Part shown: positions 56,196 to 64,000 of the stretch, piece by piece | Layout: every line of letters starts with the position of its first letter | Position numbering within the stretch: position 1 is the stretch's first letter | NCBI GenBank assembly: GCA_034509495.1 | Contig: CM067522.1 | Location: 19,212,428-19,276,427 of the forward strand | Length of the DNA: 64,000 nucleotides | Reading direction: 5' to 3' | DNA from: Acestrorhynchus altus | Taxonomy: Eukaryota > Chordata > Actinopteri > Characiformes > Acestrorhynchidae | Program-made: the position numbers and the translations under genes | The notes under the pieces: generated by a model | Told to the model about the DNA's origin: nothing | What the model saw: only the letters and a program-made list of their open reading frames with translations | Database searches by the model: none

Positions 56196-56800
56196 GTCTA
56201 TCTACGTATAGTACATATTAAACTAGGCATTACATATGAAACTATACACTGTTATATCAGTTAACGCACAGTATATATCAGACTATATAGTGTCCGTTTA
56301 TATATACAGTAAATATCAGATTTTATATACATATATAGTATATTTATTAATATACAGTATCAGAATATGTATATTATTTCCGTTATTGTACCCTACATTT
56401 CAGATTGTATATACTGTAAATTTGTTTCTATACATTATGTATCAGACTGTGTGTTTGGTGTCTGTTTATATACAGTACTTGTGAGACTGCGTCAGACTAT
56501 ATACATATACAGTATATATCATTTGTTTATGTAATGTATTAAACTGTATAGTAAGTAAGTTTATATACGGTACATATTAGATTATGCATAGTGTCCATTA
56601 ATGTACACTATGTATCCTATTATAATTGTAAGTATAAAGTACATGTCAGATATTATATCATGTGACAATATATATTATGTCATCTTATTGACAGCACGCA
56701 TTCAACTACACTACACTACATATCATACTACTGACGGTACACTTTAATTTGCACGGTGTATATCAGTATATATATATATTATATATCAATGTACGATATG
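56196..56800. repeat. AT-rich degenerate TATATACAGTACATATCAGA repeat
   Basis: TATCAGACTATATAGTGTCC, GTTTATATACAGTA and CATATCAGATT words recur every 50-70 bp. Similar words appear at 58075-58200 and 58740-58870. Confidence 0.75.
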
Positions 56801-57095
56801 GATGAGATTGTATACACCCCTGTCCTGAGTTTCCTGTCCATTTCAGTTCAGTACTGACATGGTGGTGTCTGTAATTTTGTCAGGGGAAACAAAATAATCA
56901 TCCTAGCTCATATTTCTGAGGGTTAATGTGTTCCTTCTACCCTCGCCATTCGGTCGTACCTACACCGTCAGACGGAATTCCAGCTGAAGTCTGTGATGCT
57001 GCTAATATTATGAGCATCTAGTAAAGCGGGAGAGCAGGTGGTTAGTCATTAGTCAAATCTTTGTCCCTGAATTGCTCTTTTCTTCAATACACACT
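56801..57095. other. unique non-coding sequence
   Basis: No gene or repeat recognised. Confidence 0.4.
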
Positions 57096-57660
57096 TATCA
57101 CTTGTTTACGTTGGAGCTCTAATACACTCAGTGCTGTCCCACGGTTGTAGCCATGCCTTTACACATGCTAATTCCCCCGCAGTTAAGCAATTACTCCCTA
57201 CTAAATGAATGCGATAGCATAGCTAATCTCCTCTAAGCTCAGCTCCCAGTTCAGCGGAGAAACGTCTCTCCAGCTCGCTCGCTTAAATAATACATTGATA
57301 GCGAGCAGCAATTTGCATTAGGTTTAGTGCCCGTGATAGTCAATAGGCTTTTATCTCGCTCCTCATTGAAGCGATTGGGGAAGGGGGAGGCTTTTCAGCA
57401 TGACACCATCAGGAGAGTTCTCCTTAATGCCACAAGCTTTTGGACAGAGGGAGGTGAGGAAAAAGGGATTTTGTCCTAATTCCGGGCCCCCGCTCCACTT
57501 TGGCCTTCTCGCCGTGCTGAAAAGATGGAGGCAGACACAGACAATATTGTAAACGCTATTCCCTAAACACACAGCAGAGCTTTCCCAGAGTGTTTGGGCT
57601 TTAAAGGTGTAATGAATTGGTCTTAAAGCTTAATTAGATGGAAATTGACCATTCTTAGCC
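57096..57660. promoter_or_regulatory. candidate conserved non-coding element
   Basis: Over 500 bp of unique sequence with CACATGCTAATTCCCC, TTAAGCAATTACTCCC, octamer ATTTGCAT at 57311-57318, GCTTAATTAGATGG and GGTGTAATGAATTGG. A T-to-C-rich patch (57480-57530) holds a short open frame but no splice pair. Confidence 0.4.
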
Positions 57661-58057
57661 TGCCCTACTTGTACAACAACAACATTCAGTTCAGCTCGGC
57701 TTTGTCGGAGCAGAAGCGACATCAAGAGCAGGTCATTAAAACCAAAAATACACTGATAAATCTGCGACCAAACATTTTGTCTGTGTTGTATATTGGAAAG
57801 AAACGTTTCCCAGAGGTGTGTATTAAAGCACCCGGTTAAGTCGGCCTGTGTTGTTGAGAAATGACCGAAACTACTTTTCACACACTATTTATGAGTATGT
57901 GCTGAATTTAAGAATTGGGAAAATATCTCTGATATGCCATATTTTATTTGGTTATGTTTCATAATTGTTTCTGTTGATATCTGATCCAACATTTTCAGTT
58001 TGCAGTTTATATCATTCTATGTGCAGCTTATCGCAATACATATCCAACTGCCTTTAG

Positions 58058-58088
<31 letters not shown>

Positions 58089-58227
58089 CAGTACATATAC
58101 TTTATACATTACAAATTAGTCTATGCACAGAAGTTACAATATATTTATTATAGATCATATATATTATAAATATAGATAATGTACATCTGTTATATGTATA
58201 TTTATTTTCATATCATGCTGCTCACCA
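57661..58227. other. unique AT-rich sequence with (TA)n at 58060-58089
   Basis: No gene recognised. Confidence 0.5.
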
Positions 58228-58560
58228 TTGGCAGAAATTCGCTCTGGGGTGGGTAGATGGCGCCTTCCCACATCTCACAAGTGTGCTGCTGGTCGACGCA
58301 GGCGTCTGCCATCCATTGCGTCAGATCCGGGGATCCGGCGTTCTCCTCCAAGTGCGATGGCTGCCCGGCAACGATACAAATGGCGGCAGTTCGAAAAGAG
58401 GCGGTGGGCTATCGTCACATGACTCGGAGGAAACATGTGGACGATCTCTCCCCCCCTAGTGTCGAAAGCCGGGCATGTAATGTGGGAGGCTACTTAGAGT
58501 GATGGGTAATTGGCACGTCTAAATTAGTACGGGTGAAAAACTGGAAAAATCTTAATTTAA
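58228..58560 (+). mobile_element. SINE-like repeat (family S1), best copy
   Basis: GGGTAGATGGCGCCTTCCCA, CATCTCACAAGTGTGCTGCT, GCAGGCGTCTGCCATCCATT, AATGGCGGCAGTTCGAAAAG, AGGCGGTGGGCTATCGTCAC, CCCCCCTAGTGTCGAAAG and TAATTGGCACGTCTAAATTA in order. The small open frames across it are not genes. Confidence 0.75.
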
Positions 58561-58640
58561 AATGGAAGTTAAAGTAAAATAAGTGTAATTAAAAGTAATT
58601 TTACAGCCTTTCTGTTGTTCTATTCAGCCAGATTTATTTA

Positions 58641-58700
58641 CATTTACATTTATGGCATTTAGCAGATGTCCAGGGTGTACACAGTAGCTACAGGGTTCAA
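58641..58700 (-). mobile_element. SINE 3' tail fragment
   Basis: CATTTACATTTATGGCATTT plus AGCAGATG is the reverse complement of the CTGCTAAATGCC...TGTAAATG tail seen at 55.3 kb. Confidence 0.7.
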
Positions 58701-59275
58701 ACCATGGAGAATAAAATTGGACAGCGATGATAAATCTATAAATCCATATATGGTAATACACTAATTTATAGATTGATTATAGATAATGATATATAGTACA
58801 TATCAAACTATGTAAAGTGGATGCCAGTATCTATCAGTATATCAGAAAATAAACAGTACACTGTTATAAATAAACAGTAATTATGGTGGAGTGTATTTCT
58901 GCTCAGGATATTTATGTGTGTGTGACCTGCATGTATAAAACCCTATGGATGTTTTCTCCACACGTCTTGATGAATTACATCTGAAGTGATGAAGAAAGCT
59001 GAGTAACTGCAGTTTCTGGCTGGATTGTGGCTTTAAAATGGTTGTCGGTGGACGATTCTCTGTGGTGAACACATGGGCGTCTCATTAGTGCTGTTGTGTC
59101 TGTTAAACAGGAACGCCAGATGTGTGCAGTTAAAAACACGTGGACGTGATTATGGAGCGCGGATTCAAAGCAAGGTTTTTAATGCGCTGGCCCATCAGCC
59201 CGGGGTTTTATAGAGAGGCGGAAAGTGTTTCAGGTGGAGAAAGTTCAGCTGAGGTCAAGGGGAAAGACCACCAAT
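58701..59275. other. unique sequence, AT-rich at its start
   Basis: ATATAGTACATATCAAACTA words to about 58870, then unique text; no gene. Confidence 0.45.
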
Positions 59276-59345
59276 CACACAGTATCCATCAAAAGTTTGG
59301 AGACACCTCGTCTCCTTTTGAAATCTGTGTCACTATTTAATGAAG
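59276..59345. mobile_element. possible Tc1-type terminal fragment
   Basis: ATCAAAAGTTTGGAGACACC resembles the outer end of common fish Tc1 elements. No partner end is certain. Confidence 0.4.
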
Positions 59346-59694
59346 TGAGAGAGTTATTGATGATAAGGCAGCTGTGGGCGTATTGATCTTCAACACTCTT
59401 CTTCATCAGTGTCTTCCTCAGTATAAAGAACAGATTTCTCCTCCAGACTATTGTTAAAATGGCAGTAACATCACAAAATAATGTAATAAATACGGTCAGA
59501 AAAAAACAGACATTAAGTACTAAAAAATAAAATTGTGCAGCTATTTACTGTATTCTTAATATTTGCAAATGTTTCTTCCTTTAATCAAGTCATATTTTAC
59601 ACTTTTACTTAAGAGCTTTTGTACATTTTTACCAAGAATATGTCTGCTTTTAATTAAGCAGTAAGTATTGAGTATTTTCTCAAACAGTATCTCA
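59346..59694. other. unique AT-rich sequence
   Basis: No gene recognised. Confidence 0.4.
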
Positions 59695-59960
59695 AACATC
59701 CTGTTGGAACTCGTTCGTCCAGAGTGTTTTTGAGCTGAAAATCTGATCGTTTTGATGGATTATTTGTAATGATTAGATGGACAAGAATATTTATAATCAT
59801 ACATTCTTCAAAATATTTGACCATGGTTCAAATCAAATACAAAAGCAACAACCTGAATGTCTTTTATTATTTTTGTTAATTATGTATCAATATAATCTCG
59901 TTCCAGGACTTTTATTTTGAAATTTGAACACTGTGTGAGCAGAGAAAGAGAGTAAACAGC
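59695..59960 (+). repeat. dispersed repeat (family U)
   Basis: Colinear over about 260 bp with the reverse complement of 40440-40725, sharing ATCCTGTTGGAA, AGTGTTTTTGAGCTGAAAAT, CATTCTTCAAAAT, TGTCTTTTATTATTTTTGTT and GAACACTGTGTGAGC. Confidence 0.65.
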
Positions 59961-59973
59961 CTCTCTTCATTTT

Positions 59974-59975
<2 letters not shown>

Positions 59976-60022
<47 letters not shown>
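59976..60022. repeat. (TA)n microsatellite
   Basis: Pure TA dinucleotides. Confidence 0.95.
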
Positions 60023-60024
<2 letters not shown>

Positions 60025-60419
60025 GTCAGTGATGTCTTTAGCCCCGCCCCCGCTCTCTGGTCAGGCAGAATCTCTATTCAGGTTGAACATGTACATGTGG
60101 ACAGAGCAGTAAACATGCACTGGAAGGTTCTTGGGCATTTAAACTGGGATTTAATTCAGTTGAAATCAAGTGAATTTTAGCTGCTTTCCGAGCTGAATTA
60201 CTGACCGATAATTACTCACGCAGTGAAGGTTAATAGGGTACGGCTTGTGGTCTGTTATGATATGTGTATCATGTCTGTAGGTTACTCTGATCCTGAGATA
60301 TGAAGCTTAGAATGCCGGCAGGTAACTTGACAGCTGTTCTTAAATTTCATGTAGGCAGCATAGACTCAGTGTGGGTCTTTCTGAAACTTATATCCAATAC
60401 AAAAGCCAGCATAACGGTC

Positions 60420-60420
<1 letters not shown>
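60023..60420. other. unique non-coding sequence
   Basis: GGTTGAACATGTACATG holds a CATGTACATG palindrome; no gene. Confidence 0.4.
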
Positions 60421-60462
<42 letters not shown>

Positions 60463-60802
60463 TTACAGTCTGTGCCATCTCAGAATCACCATCCATATAG
60501 AGATAAACACAGCCTGCTGTAATTGCCTTTCGTAAAGGCGAGAAGATAAACACTATCATTTGTGATCACTCGTCCACTCCTGAGCGACAGCGTGTGTCCC
60601 ACTGTCAGGAGAACAATAGCTGCCTGAAGACTCACACCTGAACACCTGAGCACAGGTAAAGGTGCACCTGCAGCCCCTGATCACACATGGCTGTTGGAAT
60701 TAAACCGCAGCGAAACAAAGGCATCTCATCTCCCATTCAAATCAGGCGACTTTTAAACAGGAGTGCGGAGCTGATTACACACCGAACCCAGGCTTATCTC
60801 AC

Positions 60803-60837
<35 letters not shown>

Positions 60838-60848
60838 CACACACACAC
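60421..60848. repeat. two (CA)n microsatellites
   Basis: CA at 60421-60460 and 60801-60848; unique between. Confidence 0.93.
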
Positions 60849-60854
60849 GTTGGA

Positions 60855-60925
60855 ACATCAGACACGTTAGGAGAATTTGATTGCATTCAGTGCTGCGAGA
60901 GCATCGTTGAACTCAGGTACTGATG
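60855..60925 (+). mobile_element. M1 MITE scrap beside the inverted 82-bp array
   Basis: GAATTTGATTGCATTCAGTG with CTGCGAGAGC is a diverged M1 phrase. Confidence 0.5.
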
Positions 60926-61440
60926 TTATTCCGGAGATGGTCCATTCCTAGGCCCTCTACCCCATCACATCAATGAACAGACCACCCTAGGACCATCACT
61001 GACCAGCTTAATTCAAAATCCCTCTGTCCTGTCCATCAGTGGAAACGAACCTCTATAGGACCACCACTGACCAGTTTATTCAGCAGATGAGGAGATGAGT
61101 CTTTCTACCTCATCCATCAATGGAAATAGGCCATCATAGGACCACCTAACCAGATATTTTTCAGGAGGTGGACCATTCCCAGTCCCTCTACCCCATCAAT
61201 CAATGGAATGAGACCACCAGTGGACCTCCACTGACCAGGTCATTGAAGTAGTAAGCCATTCCCAGACAATCAGAGGACCACATATGAACAGATCAGTCAA
61301 GAGGTTGACCTCTACCCCATCCACAAAGACCAATATAGGACCACACTGGAACAGTTATTATAACCCTGTCAATTAATGGAAACAGACCACCAAGGAACAA
61401 CCACTGACCAGTTCATTCAGGAGGTGGACGATTACCAGAT
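60926..61440. repeat. about 82-bp minisatellite, inverted copy of the 4-kb array
   Basis: GGAGGTGGACCATTCCCAGT, CCCTCTACCCCATCAATCAA, TGGAATGAGACCACC, GGACCACCACTGACCAG are the reverse complements of the unit at 3966-4620. About six copies, with small deletions. Confidence 0.88.
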
Positions 61441-61574
61441 AGCTGACATTACCATGTTATTTTTTTTTTGTACTGAAGGCCTTACTGCCCCTTTGCTACT
61501 GTAACAACGTGAATTCCGTCACTGTTACTTCTAAAATCAACGGTATTAAACCCCTTAACAACAGAAACGCCTGG

Positions 61575-61740
61575 AAAAGCTTTACACTCGATGTTGGAAC
61601 ATTTGATTGCATTCAGCCCCTGAGAGCTGGAGCGCCAGTGATTTTCAGTGTTTGACGCTCCAACTCAAGTATTGGATGGAGCTCCATCACTCCAGAGAAC
61701 CCCGTTCCTCTACTCTCCAATTCGTCAACTACGTTTGGGA
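61575..61740 (+). mobile_element. M1 MITE fragment
   Basis: TTGGAACATTTGATTGCATT, AAGTATTGGATGGAGCTCCA and TCACTCCAGAGAACCCCG in M1 order, with an internal deletion. Confidence 0.65.
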
Positions 61741-62340
61741 TAAGAAATAGAGACCATGTATATTTGATATTTTGGCAGAACTACCAGCAGTCTAGAACAC
61801 AGCGGGGTTCCCACCAGAGCAGCGAGCCTTCATACTCTTGTAAAGGCCTGCTTTCTCGGAGAGTTTGTGGTTTATTGGTGTTTGCTGAGCTCCGAGCTGT
61901 TTTCAGACATTCACACCCGGTTTATTTTCATACTGAAAGGAAGTCAATGTGAGAATTTAACCGTAACGGGGTGGCGTATGTTCCTCCCAGTGCTGAATGA
62001 GTTCAGACCCAAGCCTTGAAGTGGCTTTAAAGCTGTTTTATAGCTGCAGATGTGATTTTAAACGGCCAAAAACACATTCGTTTTCAGAGGGAAGCAATAA
62101 ACAGAGAGCACTTAGAGAACACGCTCATAATTAGCTGACATTAAAGTCTGCGCTGAAAACTCGCCGCTGTAAACTGTTTATTTCAACTTCAGCGTTTGTC
62201 TAGAACGTACGTTTTAATAAAGACATTTTATGTCATTCCCCCAGAGCTCCACTTATCACGAACTCTAGAACAGCCCTCTTAACAGAGTGTATAAAAGCAT
62301 TCGCTTCTGTAAGGATGGAACCGTTGAATGAGTGTATAGA
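61741..62340. other. unique non-coding sequence
   Basis: CTCATAATTAGCTGACATTA near 62125 is a homeodomain-type core; no gene. Confidence 0.4.
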
Positions 62341-62344
62341 ACCA

Positions 62345-62412
62345 GTTCTGCATGGTGGCTCAGTGGTTAGAGCACTGGGTTATTAATCATAGGATTGTAA
62401 GTAGAACAGTTC
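62345..62412 (+). mobile_element. tRNA-derived SINE head
   Basis: TGGCTCAGTGGTTAGAGCAC (box A type) followed by GGGTTATTAATCATAGGATT and GTAAGT, a decayed box B. A 5' end of a tRNA-derived SINE; body and tail are not recognisable. Confidence 0.6.
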
Positions 62413-62960
62413 TTTAGTAACTCGGTTTCTAATCTTGGTTTTACAGCAATGCAAGTGTTTTTGTACACGCTTATAAAAGGGGTTCTTCAAGCATTTGTTC
62501 TTTAGTAACACCAGTGGTTCTATACACTTTTTTAAAGTTTTTTAAAGGTTCTTTCGTAAAGAGGTTTTACCCAATGTTTACCTGGTATTACAATGATTCC
62601 TAAGGCCTTACGCTCATGAAATGGGTTCTTTAGTAAAGTTATCGGTTCTATTACGCTCTCGTAAAAAGGGCCCTGTAAGCCCTTGTTAGTAAAGACGATA
62701 GTTCTGTACATTGTTCTTTAGACTTGGTGGTTCTTTACACTCTTAAGAAAGCTTCCTCAGGCATTCATTTGTAAAGTCTTTGGTTCTTTAAACTGAATTT
62801 CCATGCATATTAAAAGGGTTCTACCAGCATAGATTGCTCAGAGAGCCTTTTGGATGCATAATTGGTCCTTTGCCTGGTTAACGGGTTCTTTGTATCAGTG
62901 TATCAGTGGGATAGGAATGGTTCCAAAGACCATTTTACATACCAAGAACCTTTTCAGAAC
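62413..62960. repeat. degenerate GGTTCTTTAGTAAAG repeat
   Basis: GTTCTTTAGTAACACCAGTG, GGTTCTATACACTTTTTTAA, GGGTTCTTTAGTAAAGTTAT and CTCGTAAAAAGGG recur at 50-70-bp spacing. Confidence 0.7.
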
Positions 62961-63241
62961 ACTGCTTAAAGTGACGCATATGGGCATTTTCAAAAATAGC
63001 ACTGCTACCCATTTAGGTTTCCGTAATTTGGGAGAAGTGGGAACCAGTTTGGCAGGTTTTTGGAAAAGTGACATTTCCGTTTATATGTGTGGAATAATTT
63101 GGTTTATTTCGCACAGATTAGGTTTAAGACATTTACGTCAGTATGTGAAGCTAAAATAGAAACATGATCAGATATTTTGATTAGATATTTCTGTTCAGTA
63201 AAATGTTGGTCATGTTACTGTGCTAAATTCAGCTGATCTCA

Positions 63242-63243
<2 letters not shown>
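62961..63243. other. unique non-coding sequence
   Basis: No gene or repeat recognised. Confidence 0.4.

Positions 63244-63314
<71 letters not shown>
63244..63314. repeat. (GT)n microsatellite
   Basis: Pure GT for about 70 bp. Octamer ATTTGCAT follows at 63403-63410. Confidence 0.95.
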
Positions 63315-63316
<2 letters not shown>

Positions 63317-63529
63317 GTGTTATCTCTCTGGCTGATTAGAGCTCATTTGCTCTCTGTGTAGCTTCATTCACACTCAGGGAAAACCCCACAGCTTTTCTTG
63401 ACATTTGCATCTAACGGGCCTGATAGTGACGCCGCCCTGCTGACCACAACCCAACTCGCACATGAATGACCCTGCGCTCCACACCCTCATGACTTGATCT
63501 TCTAAAAAACGAGGGGCTACACAAACACT

Positions 63530-63930
63530 TATCATATCGTTTGACAGATAACGTGGTATGCCCATGATATAACACTGCCTCCACCACGTTTGACAGATAA
63601 CGTGGTATGCCCATGCCCTAACCCTCCCTCCACCATGTTTGACAGACATTGTAGGATGCCCGTGCCATAGCACTACCTCCACCGGGTTTGACAGATGATG
63701 TGGTACGCCCATGCCATAACACTGTCTCCACCCATATGCCCATATCACAACGCTGCCTCCACAATATTTGGCAGATAGTGTAGAATGCCCCTACCATAGC
63801 ACTACCTCCACCAGGTTTGACAGATATTATGGTATGGCCAAGCTCTAACACTGCCTCTGCCATATTTGACAGATAATGGCGTGTGTCCGTGCCATAACAC
63901 TACCTCCACCATGTTTAACAGTGTGATTAA
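63530..63930. repeat. 49-bp minisatellite, about 8 copies
   Basis: GTTTGACAGATAACGTGGTA, TGCCCATGCCATAACACTGC, CTCCACCAT. On the minus strand the three frames rotate through SVKHGGGS, ICQTWWRQ and LSNMVEVV because 49 is not divisible by three. Confidence 0.93.
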
Positions 63931-64000
63931 GCCCTGAGGACAGACTAATAATCCAAAATGTACTGCGTTATACAATATATCCAACTTATTTTTGCTCAAG

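Noticed and set aside
62345..62412. A tRNA gene
   Set aside because: Box A is good but box B, the acceptor stem and total length do not fit; it is a SINE head.

Overview
The window looks like animal, most likely teleost fish, nuclear DNA and almost all of it is non-coding. It has no bacterial-style gene layout. Long (CA)n/(GT)n and (GA)n/(CT)n tracts are frequent, and there are many minisatellites plus degraded DNA transposons, MITEs and SINE-like repeats of kinds I associate with otophysan fishes (characins, catfishes, gymnotiforms). That host guess rests on remembered repeat sequences, not on a search.

The only protein-coding element I can support is a 30-nt exon on the + strand at 54223-54252. 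It has a strong polypyrimidine tract and AG acceptor and a GTAAGA donor, and it encodes CDSESDIDDK. This resembles the short acidic segment of the AUTS2/FBRSL1 family, fbrsl1 being the closer match from memory. If that is right, the window is the two large introns on either side of a micro-exon. Long introns and many possible conserved non-coding elements are expected for this family. An in-frame open stretch with its own acceptor (54127-54222) could extend the exon.

Layout. 0-9 kb: 42-bp, 28-bp, 82-bp and 75-bp minisatellites, CA/GT tracts, a broken Tc1-like transposase (about 5.86-6.35 kb) and MITEs. 9-13 kb: enhancer-like unique sequence, a DNA-transposon copy and the first array of a roughly 50-bp minisatellite. 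13-24 kb: purine/pyrimidine-rich tracts, including 590 bp of polypyrimidine, TGGTCA-type arrays, a 58-bp AT-rich array and a CCATAC-type array. 24-34 kb: a SINE-like repeat nested in a MITE, a 39-bp array, GGAT and ATA microsatellites, and a TTACTATGG-type array. 34-43 kb: unique regulatory-like sequence and the second and third arrays of the 50-bp family in opposite orientation. 43-53 kb: MITEs, a foldback element, degenerate arrays and a twin-octamer element at 52.5 kb. 53-64 kb: a 29-bp array, three GT tracts around the micro-exon, a foldback element with a nested SINE, AT-rich repeats, an inverted copy of the 82-bp minisatellite and a 49-bp array at the end.

Nothing here forms an operon, a defence system or a viral gene set. 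The points most worth checking are the micro-exon and its possible extension, the minisatellite families shared between distant loci, the nested repeat insertions, and the unique octamer-bearing blocks that may be conserved enhancers. All conserved-element calls are inference from base composition and motif content; no alignment was possible.
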